A DNA stretch of 64,000 bases from JAIBBD01 sp041390685 (GCA_041390685.1 JAWKPL010000001.1:2356001-2420000), one strand, 5' to 3'. Shown: positions 26,041 through 34,899, counted from the first letter of the stretch. The notes: generated by a model not told the origin, from the letters alone. Made by a program: numbers and translations.

Positions 26041-27015
26041 CGAACGCCGGTTGAGCACATAGTCCACGAGGCCCTCGAGAGTCGAGCGAGGGTCTCCGTC
26101 CGGCAGCGATACGAGCGCCGCGCGAGCGTCATCCGCGAAGCGCTCTGCCGTCCGCATCGCTTCCGGGAGGATTTCCGACTCACGGATCTCCGTCACCGCT
26201 CGTGACAGGTTGGCGCGCCGGCGGATGCCCTCGAACGCGCGCTTCACGGGATTGTCGTCCGGGTACCGTTCCATATAGAGCAGCGTCGGCAGAGTGACGG
26301 TGCCAGCGAGCAGGTCGGATCCGGCTGGCTTTCCCAGTTCCTCGGACGTGGCAGTGAAGTCGAGGATGTCGTCCACGATCTGGAAGGCCATCCCGAGATA
26401 CTCGCCGAAGCTCCGCATGGGGCCCACGAGTTCCTCGGGGGCCCCGGTCACGATCGCTCCACCTTCCGCGGCCGTGGCAAACAGTGACGCCGTCTTGCCA
26501 TAGATGCGGTCGAGGTAGCGCTGAACGTCTGGGGAGTACTGGTAGGCGCTCATGTCCTGCGTCAGCTCGCCGTTCGCCATCACACGCAGGGTGTCGGCGA
26601 AGTTCCGGATGACGCGGATGTTCCCCGTGCGGGCGACGAACTCAGCGGCGTGGGCGAACATGTAGTCGCCGAGCATGACGCTCGAGGCGTTGTTGAAGAG
26701 CGCGGCGGCAGTGGGCTTGCCGCGCCGTTCCTGAGCTGCGTCGATCACGTCATCGTGAATCAGTGTCGCGGTGTGGAGGAGTTCGACGCTGGCTGCCAGG
26801 GGGACGAGCTTCTCGAGGTCGTAGTTCCCGAGGCGGCCCGCCAGCAAAGCGATGGCCGGTCGTAGCCGCTTGCCGCCGCCCGTGAGCGTCGCTTCGAGCA
26901 TGGAGCGGAGCCACGGGAACTCGACGTGCTGGAGCGACCTGAGCATCTCGTCGACCAGCGGCAGGTCCGCTCCCACCGGGCCGTAGAGTGCGACAACGTC
27001 GGTCCTCGTGGTCAT
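26038..27015 (-). CDS. Trans-polyprenyl diphosphate synthase
   Basis: The 325-residue enzyme extends isoprenoid chains from isopentenyl diphosphate. Both aspartate-rich metal motifs are seen: LIHDDVIDAAQERRG (first) and IVDDILDFTATSEELGKPAG (second), with GGGKRLRPAIALLA before them. Chain length cannot be set from sequence by eye; products for quinone side chains or cell-wall lipid carriers are likely. ATG at 27015 is preferred over upstream codons because it sits five bases after the tatD stop. It is the last gene of a metG-tatD run. Confidence 0.9.
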   Translation of the reverse strand: MTTRTDVVALYGPVGADLPLVDEMLRSLQHVEFPWLRSMLEATLTGGGKRLRPAIALLAGRLGNYDLEKLVPLAASVELLHTATLIHDDVIDAAQERRGKPTAAALFNNASSVMLGDYMFAHAAEFVARTGNIRVIRNFADTLRVMANGELTQDMSAYQYSPDVQRYLDRIYGKTASLFATAAEGGAIVTGAPEELVGPMRSFGEYLGMAFQIVDDILDFTATSEELGKPAGSDLLAGTVTLPTLLYMERYPDDNPVKRAFEGIRRRANLSRAVTEIRESEILPEAMRTAERFADDARAALVSLPDGDPRSTLEGLVDYVLNRRS

Positions 27016-27020
27016 GCGTC

Positions 27021-27824
27021 CTACCCGATGCTGAATCCGAAGAGGCGAGCCGCGTTGGCCGCGGTCGCGGCTGCGACCTCCTCCGCCGAACATCCCCTGA
27101 GCTGCGCGACCATGCGGATCGTCTCCACGACGTACGCGGGCTCGTTGCGCGACCCGCGGTGAGAAGCTGGCGAGAGGTATGGCGCGTCCGTTTCGACCAG
27201 CATAGCCGCAAGCGGCACCGAGCGCGCGACCTCCTGGCCGCGGTCATTGTTCTTGTACGTCACTGGCCCCGGAATCGAGATCAGGAACCCGAGGTCAACA
27301 TAACGGGAGGCAAGGCCGGCGTCCCCCGCAAAGCAGTGCAGCATCCCGATCTCCCGGTCGGGACCGAGAAATCGCCCGACCCGGCGGGCCCACTCGCTGA
27401 GGACGGCATAGCCGTCGTCGTCCGCCTCACGGCAATGGATTACGACGGGCAGTTCTGCCTCGCGCGCGAGCTCGAGCTGCCAGAGAAAGGCCTCAAACTG
27501 CGCTTCGCGAGCTGAGTGATTGTAGTGGAAGTCGAACCCGATCTCGCCCACTCCCACGAAGCGGCCGGACTCGATGAGCGCTCGCAGCTCGTCGCGCTGG
27601 GCGTCCAGATGTCGGGCTTCGTGCGGGTGGATACCGGCAACCGCATGAATGCGGGCGTCCCCGTCCGCGAGTGCGAGCGCCTGCCGGCTGCTTTCGACGT
27701 CGCCGCCCACCTCGACCACGGCGACGAGTCCGGCATCCCACGCGCGCTGAAACGTGGCGTCGCGGTCATCGTCGAACTGCTGCGAGTACGTGTGGGCGTG
27801 TGCGTCGACGACCGGTGCGTTCAC
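27021..27824 (-). CDS. tatD: TatD-family metal-dependent deoxyribonuclease
   Basis: The 267-residue TIM-barrel hydrolase has VDAHAHTY, AGIHPHEARHL, GVGEIGFDFHYNHS, VVIHCREADDDG, LHCFAGD and VETDAPYLSP, the metal-binding histidines and aspartates of TatD. These enzymes trim DNA ends and act in repair or oxidative stress. The GTG start overlaps the metG stop, an arrangement common in bacteria. Confidence 0.93.
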   Translation of the reverse strand: MNAPVVDAHAHTYSQQFDDDRDATFQRAWDAGLVAVVEVGGDVESSRQALALADGDARIHAVAGIHPHEARHLDAQRDELRALIESGRFVGVGEIGFDFHYNHSAREAQFEAFLWQLELAREAELPVVIHCREADDDGYAVLSEWARRVGRFLGPDREIGMLHCFAGDAGLASRYVDLGFLISIPGPVTYKNNDRGQEVARSVPLAAMLVETDAPYLSPASHRGSRNEPAYVVETIRMVAQLRGCSAEEVAAATAANAARLFGFSIG

Positions 27825-29491
27825 CGGCCGAGCCGCGCTTCCTCCTCGTCGACGAGGGTGTCATCGAGCTTCTTGAACAGCGGCGACGGCTCCGGGAGCG
27901 GTGTCCCGCCGGCGACTGGCGAGCGTCGCCAGCCCCCGGATTGGATGTCCCCCTCCGCATTGCCGGCCATCGCCCAGGCCCGCGGTGAGGTGAACGGCAT
28001 GAATGGATGCAACAGGGTGGCGAGGCCGCTAATGACGTTGATGGCCGTATGAAGGGTCTCGGCAGCGGACGCACGGTCCTGTTTGATCGCGCTCCACGGG
28101 GCCCGCTCATCGAGGTAGCGGTTCGTCTGTTGGGCGACCGACATTGCCGCCTGGAGGGCGGCGCGCAGCCGGACGTCCTCGATGTTCCGGCCGACCTCGG
28201 CGAAGGCTGCGTCGACCGCTTCGAGGATGGCGGTCGACTCCGGCGCCACCTCGACCGGCGGCTCTGGTACGCGGGCCTCGAAGTTGCGCCGTGTGAACGT
28301 GAGCACACGGTTCACGAGGTTGCCCCAGGTCGCGACCAGTTCGTCGTTGTTCCGGCGCACATACTCTGCCCACGTGAAGTCCGAGTCCGATGTCTCGGGC
28401 ATGATTGCTGAGAGGACGTAGCGAAGCGGATCCGGGTCGTGCCGGCTCACGTAGTCGGGCATCCACACGGCCCAGTTGCGACTCGACGAGGCCTTGGCGC
28501 CGGACATTGTGACGTACTGGTTGGCAGGGACGTCGTACGGGAGATTGAGGCCGCCACGCCCCATCAGCATGGCGGGCCAGATCGTAGTGTGGAAGGGCAC
28601 GTTGTCCTTGCCCTGGAAGTAGTAGGTACGCGCGGCCGGATCCTCCCAGAAGTCGCGCCATGCCTCCGGAGCGCCCGATTGGGCAGCCCATTCGATCGAG
28701 GCAGAGAGGTATCCGATCACGGCCTCGAACCAGACGTAGATGCGTTTGCCCTCGTATCCCTCGACGGGGACCCGGATACCCCAGTCGAGGTCGCGAGTGA
28801 TGCCGCGGTCGTGGAGCCCCTCGCGCAGGAGCCCGAGCGTGAAGTTGCGCACCGCCGGGCGCCAGTGGTGCTGCGCCTCGACCCACTCGCGTAGCGGCTC
28901 GTTGAACGCGCTCAGCTTGAGGAAGAAGTGCATCGACGGCCGGGGCACCGGGGTTGCATCTGAGAAGCGCGACCTCGGCTTGAGCAGTTCGATCGCGTCC
29001 AGAGTCGACCCGCAGTTGTCGCACTGGTCGCCTCGGGCGCCGTCGTATCCGCAGATCGGGCAGGTGCCCTCGACGTAGCGGTCGGGGAGAAAGCGCTCGG
29101 CTTTCGGGTCGTACAGCAGCGTCTGCTCGGCGGGATAGACATACCCAGCGTCACGAAGACGCAAGAACAGGTCCTGGGCGACTCGGGCATGGTTCTCCGT
29201 GGCCGTGGAAGTGAAGAGGTCGAAGGAGATGCCAAAGCGCTCGAATGTATCGAGGAATGAGGCGTGATTGCGCTCGAAGATCGCCTGCGGGCTAAGACCC
29301 TCCTGCTCGGCGCGGACCGTGATCGGCGTGCCGTGTGCGTCGGATCCCGACACCATGAGCACGCGGTTGCCCCGCATGCGGTGGTAGCGCGCGAAGATAT
29401 CGGCCGGCAGGTACGCGCCTGCGACCTGCCCCGCATGCAGGGGCGTGTTCGCGTACGGCCAGGCGACACAGACGAGCACGGTCTCGGGCAT
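27821..29491 (-). CDS. metG: Methionyl-tRNA synthetase
   Basis: The 556-residue class I synthetase has the start VCVAWPYANTPLHAGQVAG, the zinc knuckle CPICGYDGARGDQCDNC, NLPYDVPANQYVTMSG and a KMSKS-like KASSSRN. The fourth position of the HIGH motif is glutamine at residue 22 (HAGQ), where histidine is usual. No C-terminal tRNA-binding EMAP domain follows. ATG at 29491 is chosen because a TACGAT box ends eight bases before it; the frame extends further to 29545. Confidence 0.94.
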   Translation of the reverse strand: MPETVLVCVAWPYANTPLHAGQVAGAYLPADIFARYHRMRGNRVLMVSGSDAHGTPITVRAEQEGLSPQAIFERNHASFLDTFERFGISFDLFTSTATENHARVAQDLFLRLRDAGYVYPAEQTLLYDPKAERFLPDRYVEGTCPICGYDGARGDQCDNCGSTLDAIELLKPRSRFSDATPVPRPSMHFFLKLSAFNEPLREWVEAQHHWRPAVRNFTLGLLREGLHDRGITRDLDWGIRVPVEGYEGKRIYVWFEAVIGYLSASIEWAAQSGAPEAWRDFWEDPAARTYYFQGKDNVPFHTTIWPAMLMGRGGLNLPYDVPANQYVTMSGAKASSSRNWAVWMPDYVSRHDPDPLRYVLSAIMPETSDSDFTWAEYVRRNNDELVATWGNLVNRVLTFTRRNFEARVPEPPVEVAPESTAILEAVDAAFAEVGRNIEDVRLRAALQAAMSVAQQTNRYLDERAPWSAIKQDRASAAETLHTAINVISGLATLLHPFMPFTSPRAWAMAGNAEGDIQSGGWRRSPVAGGTPLPEPSPLFKKLDDTLVDEEEARLGR

Positions 29492-29499
29492 GGGGACGC

Positions 29500-29505
29500 A
29501 TCGTA
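29500..29505 (-). promoter_or_regulatory. Predicted -10 box of metG
   Basis: On the minus strand TACGAT (29505 to 29500) is followed by eight bases and the metG ATG. The predicted transcript would have a leader of about two bases. Confidence 0.45.
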
Positions 29506-29559
29506 GCACGTGAATGGGCCGTGGCCGAGGGTAGACCGCGCTCAACGTCGTGATACGCG

Positions 29560-29588
29560 TTGACCGCCGATCGGGGCGGCGCTACCTT
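29560..29588 (+). promoter_or_regulatory. Predicted promoter of guaB3
   Basis: TTGACC at 29560-29565 and TACCTT at 29583-29588 are 17 bases apart. The start near 29595 leaves a leader of about 134 bases before the ATG at 29729. Confidence 0.65.
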
Positions 29589-29590
29589 GT

Positions 29591-29694
29591 CTGGACACGT
29601 TGTGCGGTGTGAGCAACCCATGAGGATCGAATTGACGAAGACCCCTCCCCAGTGAGGGGTCTCTGCGTGTCCAGCCCCCTCGGACGAGGGGGCT
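29591..29694 (+). promoter_or_regulatory. Structured 5' leader of guaB3, possible riboswitch or attenuator
   Basis: Three perfect helices can be drawn. CTGGACACG (29591-29599) pairs with CGTGTCCAG (29666-29674) and closes the region. Inside it AGACCCCTC (29639-29647) pairs with GAGGGGTCT (29654-29662), and a short GTTGT/GCAAC hairpin can form near 29600-29617. Next, AGCCCCCTCG (29673-29682) pairs with CGAGGGGGCT (29685-29694) and is followed by TGTTCGTATT, terminator-like but with a poor T-run. The closing helix and this last hairpin share two bases. An 11-codon ORF (29620-29655) overlaps the inner hairpin. No known riboswitch class was recognised. Confidence 0.5.
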
Positions 29695-29728
29695 GTTCGT
29701 ATTCGGTGGATGGCGGGAGGCCGGTCAG

Positions 29729-30874
29729 ATGGTGGGTAAGAAGGTCCTGGAACATGCGTACGGCTTTGACGATGTGGCCATCGTTCCCGGCGCGGTAACG
29801 ACGAACCCGGACATGGTCGCCCCTGCGTTCGACCTGGGCGAGCGTTCCTTCTCGATCCCGATCATGGCGTCAGCCATGGACGCAGTTGTCGACTCGAAGT
29901 TCGCGATTACGTACTCGAAGCTCGGCGGGATGGCCGTGCTCAACCTCGACGGCGTGCAGACGCGGTATGACAACCCGGACGAGGTGCTCGATCGCATCGC
30001 AGCTGCCAGCCTCACCGAGTCGACCGAGATCATCCAGCGGGTCTACCAGGAGCCGGTGCGCGAAGACCTCATTGCGCGCCGCGTCGAGGAGATCAAGCAG
30101 GGCGGCGGGGTGCCGATCGTGAGCACCACGCCCCAGAACACGAAGCGGTTCGCCCCCATCGCCGTCGAGGCCGGGGCCGAGTACTTCGTCGTCCAGTCCA
30201 CGGTGACCACGGCGCGCCACGTCTCGAAGTCGCTCCGCGGACTGCGGCTCGAGGAGCTGGTGCGGCAGCTCGACCCGGTGCCAGTCATCGTGGGCAACAC
30301 CGTGGACCACGAGGCAACCCTCGAACTGATGGAGACGGGCGTGCACGCGATCCTCGTCGGTGTCGGCCCCGGGGCCGCCTGCACGTCGCGTGAGGTGCTC
30401 GGCATCGGCATCCCGCAGATCACGGCAACGATCGACACGGCCCACGCACGTGATCTCTACTTCGAGCGCACCGGACGGTACGTGCCGATCATCACGGACG
30501 GCGGCATCCGAACGGGCGGCGACGTGGCGAAGGCGATCTGCGCGGGCGCGGACGCGATCATGATCGGCTCCCCCTTTGCGGGGACTGAGGAGGCGCCGGG
30601 CCGCGGGTATCACTGGGGCATGGCGACGCCGCACGCCGAGTTACCTCGAGGAGTGCGGGTACACATCGGACGAAACCATAGCTTGAACCAGCTGTTGTTC
30701 GGCCCGACTTCCCTGACTGACGGCACCGAGAATCTGATGGGCGCACTGCGCACCTCGATGGCAACCTGCGGCGCACAGACTATTCAAGAGTTCCATGGTG
30801 CGAGGATGGTGATCGCGCCATCGATCAAGACCGAGGGGAAGATCTACCAGATGGCCCAGCGCGTACGCGACTGA
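29729..30874 (+). CDS. guaB3: GuaB3-type IMP dehydrogenase family protein
   Basis: The 381-residue TIM-barrel protein has IPIMASAMDAVVDSKFAI, the catalytic cysteine loop GVGPGAACTSREVLGIGIPQ (Cys in ACTSR), and VPIITDGGIRTGGDVAKAI with AIMIGSPFAGTEEAPG. It lacks the CBS pair inserted in ordinary GuaB, which is the mark of the GuaB3 family found in actinobacteria, cyanobacteria and Chloroflexota. It likely oxidises IMP to XMP in GTP synthesis. GGGAGG lies eight bases before the ATG. Confidence 0.9.
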   Translation: MVGKKVLEHAYGFDDVAIVPGAVTTNPDMVAPAFDLGERSFSIPIMASAMDAVVDSKFAITYSKLGGMAVLNLDGVQTRYDNPDEVLDRIAAASLTESTEIIQRVYQEPVREDLIARRVEEIKQGGGVPIVSTTPQNTKRFAPIAVEAGAEYFVVQSTVTTARHVSKSLRGLRLEELVRQLDPVPVIVGNTVDHEATLELMETGVHAILVGVGPGAACTSREVLGIGIPQITATIDTAHARDLYFERTGRYVPIITDGGIRTGGDVAKAICAGADAIMIGSPFAGTEEAPGRGYHWGMATPHAELPRGVRVHIGRNHSLNQLLFGPTSLTDGTENLMGALRTSMATCGAQTIQEFHGARMVIAPSIKTEGKIYQMAQRVRD

Positions 30875-30884
30875 CCGGAGCGCC

Positions 30885-31436
30885 TCACCTCGCCCAGAGG
30901 CAGCCTGCTCCCTCGCGCCGCGCGTTCGACTCGAGTGCCACGAGGATGTCACGTAACGAGCCGTCGTCGCGCCATGCTCGTGCGGCGCCCTGACGGACGA
31001 GTTCGGCGTCGATGGACCGGTGGTCCTCAGTGAAGACGTAGCGCAACGCGCGACCGAACTGATCCGAAGTACGTTCGTCCGCGATCAGGCGCACCGACGC
31101 CCCAGCCAGGCGCGCGAGTTCATTCGTGGCCTCGGTTCCACAGCGCTCGTCGACCTCGGGCGCCTGGATCCCGAACACCCGGACACGCTCCGTCGCGCCG
31201 CTGGACGCCCTCACGATCAGCGTGTCGCCGTCGACCACACGGACGACCGGGGACACGGGAACGCCGTCGCCCAGGTCGGCGTACCATCCGCCGTTATCTC
31301 GTTGCTCGATACGGATGTCGCCCGCCGCGGGGGCCGTGGGGCTATGAGCGTCCGTGCCGGTCGTGCCCACCCGCGAGCAACCTACGATGAGCAGCAAGCC
31401 GCCGAAGAAGCCCGCATGCCGGTGTGCCATCGACAT
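30885..31436 (-). CDS. Staphylococcal nuclease-like lipoprotein
   Basis: The 183-residue product starts with a lipoprotein signal, hydrophobic GFFGGLLLIVGC with the lipobox cysteine. It then has an SNase domain: VVRVVDGDTLIVR, RVRVFGIQAPEVDERCG and DQFGRALRYVF, which hold the catalytic Arg, Glu and Arg of thermonuclease. It would be a calcium-dependent nuclease tethered outside the membrane, perhaps for DNA scavenging. Start choice is ATG 31436 or 31430. It converges on guaB3 with ten bases between. Confidence 0.82.
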   Translation of the reverse strand: MSMAHRHAGFFGGLLLIVGCSRVGTTGTDAHSPTAPAAGDIRIEQRDNGGWYADLGDGVPVSPVVRVVDGDTLIVRASSGATERVRVFGIQAPEVDERCGTEATNELARLAGASVRLIADERTSDQFGRALRYVFTEDHRSIDAELVRQGAARAWRDDGSLRDILVALESNARREGAGCLWAR

Positions 31437-31441
31437 CCAGC

Positions 31442-32020
31442 TCACCGAGGCGCAGCATTCGGCGTCCGGACGATGGCGTCTTCCATGTCGCCACCGGCTT
31501 CGGCCCACCGCTGTCGAGCGGCGGCAACCAGACGCTCGATGTCGCTCAGGTCCATCCCGCCGAATGAGATCAGGCCGCCGGCCCGGAACCGCTCACGTTC
31601 CTCGACCGTCACTCCAACGGCGGCGGTCCCGAGTTGTGCAGCCTCATCAAGAAACTGCCTGACCTGCCATTCATAGATGCCTTCCTGATCCGACAGGGCG
31701 AAGACCCAGACCGCCGCCCCGTCCTCGACCGCCGGAGTCGAGGCGGTTTCGATGGCGGTGCTCCACATGCCGGATATGACGGGCGCAAGGCCGCGCATCA
31801 CGAATCGCATGTGCTCAGAGGAAGCCACGAACGCATCGAGGTCGGTGGTGCTCCCCAGGACCGTCCCTACCACGAGCTGCCGCTCGGACCACCCAAGCAC
31901 CTGCGCCTCCACTCCCGGCGCCGTGATCAGGTCGCGACCCTGCTCGATACTCGACGTCCGCATCGGTGGATCGACGTGGCTACGGAAGGTCGCCACCACG
32001 AGGTGCAGCAGGGGGGCCAT
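31442..32020 (-). CDS. Unrecognised protein, possible dimeric alpha-beta barrel
   Basis: A 192-residue soluble protein of unknown function. The first 95 residues, with LLHLVVATFRSHV, LITAPGVEAQVLGW, LVVGTVLGSTTDLDAFVASS and HMRFVMRGLAPVISGM, are laid out like a Dabb or monooxygenase-type ferredoxin fold. The second half has two amphipathic helices. No signal or metal site is seen. On the minus strand, TACGAT ends six bases before the ATG, predicting a leaderless message. It is divergent from polA, 74 bases away, and lies just before the nuclease gene. Confidence 0.7.
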   Translation of the reverse strand: MAPLLHLVVATFRSHVDPPMRTSSIEQGRDLITAPGVEAQVLGWSERQLVVGTVLGSTTDLDAFVASSEHMRFVMRGLAPVISGMWSTAIETASTPAVEDGAAVWVFALSDQEGIYEWQVRQFLDEAAQLGTAAVGVTVEERERFRAGGLISFGGMDLSDIERLVAAARQRWAEAGGDMEDAIVRTPNAAPR

Positions 32021-32026
32021 GACCGC

Positions 32027-32032
32027 ATCGTA
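32027..32032 (-). promoter_or_regulatory. Predicted -10 box giving a leaderless mRNA
   Basis: TACGAT read on the minus strand (32032 to 32027), six bases, then ATG at 32020. The predicted +1 is the A of the start codon. Confidence 0.5.
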
Positions 32033-32082
32033 GAGCCTGCTCTCGGGAAGCGCTTCGGTGCTTCAACGACGGCGGGCACGGC

Positions 32083-32088
32083 TATACT
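32083..32088 (+). promoter_or_regulatory. Predicted -10 box of polA, leaderless
   Basis: TATACT is followed by six bases and ATG at 32095, so the predicted transcript begins at the start codon. There is no ribosome binding site. Confidence 0.55.
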
Positions 32089-32094
32089 GCGGTG

Positions 32095-34899
32095 ATGGCC
32101 TCGAATGACGTCGAGAAACCGCTGCTCGTCATCCTTGATTCGCACGGCATCATCTATCGGTCCTACTTCGCGCTGAGGGACGTCCTCACCGTGCGGCGTA
32201 CCGGTGAGCCGGTCGCGGCCGTGTACGGCTACGCGAACAGCCTTCTGCATGTGATCGACGAGTTGCGCCCGCGCTACATCATGGCGGCGTGGGACGGCCC
32301 GCAGCCCACGTTCCGCCACGAGGCCGACAAGACGTACAAGGCCACGCGGGTCTCGATGCCGGACGACCTCCGGCCACAGATCGGCTATGTCCGCCAGCTC
32401 CTCGACGCGTTCCGCATCCCCGTTGTCGAGGCCCCCGGCTTTGAGGCGGATGACGTTCTCGGTACGCTCGCGCAGCAAGGTGTCGAAGCGGGCCTCGAGG
32501 TCGTGATCGTCACGCTCGACAACGACATCGTGCAGCTCATCGGGCCGGGCGTGCGCGTCTACATGTTCCGGCCATACCAGCGCGACTACGTCCTCTACGA
32601 CGAGGCGCGAGTGCGCGAGCGCTGGGAGTTCGAGCCCCGGCAGATGGTCGATTACAAGGCGCTGGTCGGCGACACCTCGGATAACATCCCCGGGGTGCGA
32701 GGCATCGGCGAGAAGGGGGCGGTCGCGCTTATCCAGCAATGGGGCAGCGTCGAGGCGATGCTCGACCATCTGGACGAGGTGAAGCCGCCACGCGCGCAGA
32801 AGGCGCTGACCGAGGGCCGGGAGTCGGCCCTGCACTCGAAGCGGATGGCGACCATAGTTTGCGATGTGCCCGGCATCGCGCTGGACCTCGATCGTGCGGC
32901 CGTCCGTGACTACGACCGGGAAGGCGTCCTGAAGCTGTTTCGCGAGCTCGAATTCCGGTCGCTCGTGAGCCGCCTCCCGGAGCACGTCACCGACACGCCT
33001 CTCCCCGAGCGTCCGCCGCGGCCGGAGACGCCCTCTGAACGGCCTCAGTATGAAGTCGTTACGCGGGCGGCGGACCTGGAGGAGGTTGTACGCACGATCC
33101 GCGCTGCAGGACGCGTTGCGTTCGATGTTGTGGCGAACGACTCACACCCGATGCGCGCCGCTGACCAGCTGGTAGGTATCGGGCTGAGCGCCGAACCCGC
33201 GACCGGGTGGTACGTCCCCTTCGGGCACGTACAGGCGTCGCTGTTCCTCGACGGGGAGCACGCGGGGGGTGCGTTCCAGCTCTCTCAGGCCGATGTGCTC
33301 GCCGCGCTGGCGCCTGTGTTCACAGATCCGGCCATCGAGCGCGTGGCTCACAACGGCAAGAACGCGATGCTCGCGCTCGCTCAGGCGCAGGGCGGGTTCT
33401 GGGCCGGCATCATCGGCTTCGACACGATGGTCGCCGCGTATCTGCTCGGTGACGCGAACGTGACGATACGAGGGCTCGCCTTCGACCGGCTCGGCCACGA
33501 ACTGGTGGACCCCAAGGTGCTCCTGGGCACCGGCCGCAAAGCACTGACGTTCGCCCAGACAACGCCCGAGGCTTGCTCGGCGTTCGCAGCGGGGAACGCA
33601 GACCTCACGCTGCGGCTGGCGGAGGCGCTCGCGCCGGAACTGGAGCAGACCGGCGTACGGGCGGTCTTCGACGAGGTCGATATGCCCCATCTGCCGGTGT
33701 TGGCGCGGATGGAGCAGTTCGGCCTCGCGCTCGACGCGGACGTCCTACACGCGCTGGGGGAAGACCTCGTGGGGCGCATCGCGTCCGCCGAACGCGCCGT
33801 ATACGACGCCGTCGGGCACGAGTTCCAGATCGGCTCGCCGCAGCAGCTTTCGCAAATCCTGTTCGAGGAGCTACAGCTGCCGAAGACCCGCAAGACCGCG
33901 ACCGGCTGGACCACGGACGCCGATGCCCTCGAGGCGCTGCGCGATGTCCATCCGGTGATCGAAGCGGTCCTGCAGTGGCGGGAACTCACAAAGATCAAGT
34001 CGACCTACGTGGATACCTTGCCGTTGCAGGTGAACCCGCGGACGCGACGCGTGCACAGCGTCTTCTCCCAGGTCACGGCGGCGACAGGGCGACTCTCCTC
34101 CAACGATCCGAACCTGCAGAACATCCCCGTGCGGACGGACGTGGGGAACGCTGTGCGCCGCGCCTTCATAGCGCGCGACTGCGGCGACGACCCGATGCTG
34201 CTGTCGTTCGACTACTCGCAGATCGAGCTTCGTGTGATGGCGCACGTGTCGGGCGACGCCGAGTTACGACGGGCGTTTGAAGCGGGCATCGATATCCACG
34301 CGTCAACTTCATCGCGCGTCTTCAAGGTGCCGCTCACCGAAGTCACTCCTGACATGCGCCGGCGTGCGAAGGTGTTCAACTTCGGGGTGCTCTATGGTCT
34401 GACCGCGTTCGGGCTGTCCACCAGAGAAGGTATCCCCCGCGACGAGGCGGAGGCGTTCATCCAGGCATACTTCGAGGCGTATCCGGACGTGGCGGAGTGG
34501 CGCACCCAGACGGTCGCGGAGGCTCGCGCGCGGGGGTACGCCGAGACGTTGACGGGCCGGCGGCGCTACATCCCTGATCTCCGTTCGCCCGACCGCAACC
34601 GCCGGATGGCGGCGGAGCGGATGGCGATGAACATGCCGATCCAGGGGACGGCGGCGGACATCATCAAGATCGCGATGAACCGGATCGATGCGGAGCTGCT
34701 GTCGCGGCGGCAGCAGGGCAAGCTCGCGAGGATGGTGCTCCAGGTACACGACGAGCTGATCTTTGAACTCCCGCGCGCGGAGCTCGATGAAGTACGCGAG
34801 ATCGCGCGCCGCTTGATGCCTTCGATCGAACTGGCGGTCCCACTGGTCCTCGACGAGAAGTCGGGTTACTCATGGGGCGATATGGAGGCCGCGCGGTAG
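32095..34899 (+). CDS. polA: DNA polymerase I, proofreading site lost
   Basis: The 934-residue protein has an N-terminal 5' nuclease domain (VILDSHGIIYRSYFA, GFEADDVLGTLAQQG, DYKALVGDTSDNIPGVRGIG), a central exonuclease-like domain and a C-terminal polymerase domain with motif A SFDYSQIELRVMAHVSG and motif C LQVHDELIFELP. In the central domain the DxE motif reads FDVVAND near residue 344, so the glutamate is gone, and the later NLKYD-like motif reads NGKNAML. It should lack 3'-5' proofreading, as in Taq polymerase. A GTG at 32092 also precedes the ATG. Confidence 0.96.
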   Translation: MASNDVEKPLLVILDSHGIIYRSYFALRDVLTVRRTGEPVAAVYGYANSLLHVIDELRPRYIMAAWDGPQPTFRHEADKTYKATRVSMPDDLRPQIGYVRQLLDAFRIPVVEAPGFEADDVLGTLAQQGVEAGLEVVIVTLDNDIVQLIGPGVRVYMFRPYQRDYVLYDEARVRERWEFEPRQMVDYKALVGDTSDNIPGVRGIGEKGAVALIQQWGSVEAMLDHLDEVKPPRAQKALTEGRESALHSKRMATIVCDVPGIALDLDRAAVRDYDREGVLKLFRELEFRSLVSRLPEHVTDTPLPERPPRPETPSERPQYEVVTRAADLEEVVRTIRAAGRVAFDVVANDSHPMRAADQLVGIGLSAEPATGWYVPFGHVQASLFLDGEHAGGAFQLSQADVLAALAPVFTDPAIERVAHNGKNAMLALAQAQGGFWAGIIGFDTMVAAYLLGDANVTIRGLAFDRLGHELVDPKVLLGTGRKALTFAQTTPEACSAFAAGNADLTLRLAEALAPELEQTGVRAVFDEVDMPHLPVLARMEQFGLALDADVLHALGEDLVGRIASAERAVYDAVGHEFQIGSPQQLSQILFEELQLPKTRKTATGWTTDADALEALRDVHPVIEAVLQWRELTKIKSTYVDTLPLQVNPRTRRVHSVFSQVTAATGRLSSNDPNLQNIPVRTDVGNAVRRAFIARDCGDDPMLLSFDYSQIELRVMAHVSGDAELRRAFEAGIDIHASTSSRVFKVPLTEVTPDMRRRAKVFNFGVLYGLTAFGLSTREGIPRDEAEAFIQAYFEAYPDVAEWRTQTVAEARARGYAETLTGRRRYIPDLRSPDRNRRMAAERMAMNMPIQGTAADIIKIAMNRIDAELLSRRQQGKLARMVLQVHDELIFELPRAELDEVREIARRLMPSIELAVPLVLDEKSGYSWGDMEAAR

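Noticed and set aside
32092..32094. GTG immediately before the polA ATG as the start codon
   Set aside because: The ATG at 32095 coincides with the predicted transcription start, so GTG would lie outside the message; the difference is only one residue.
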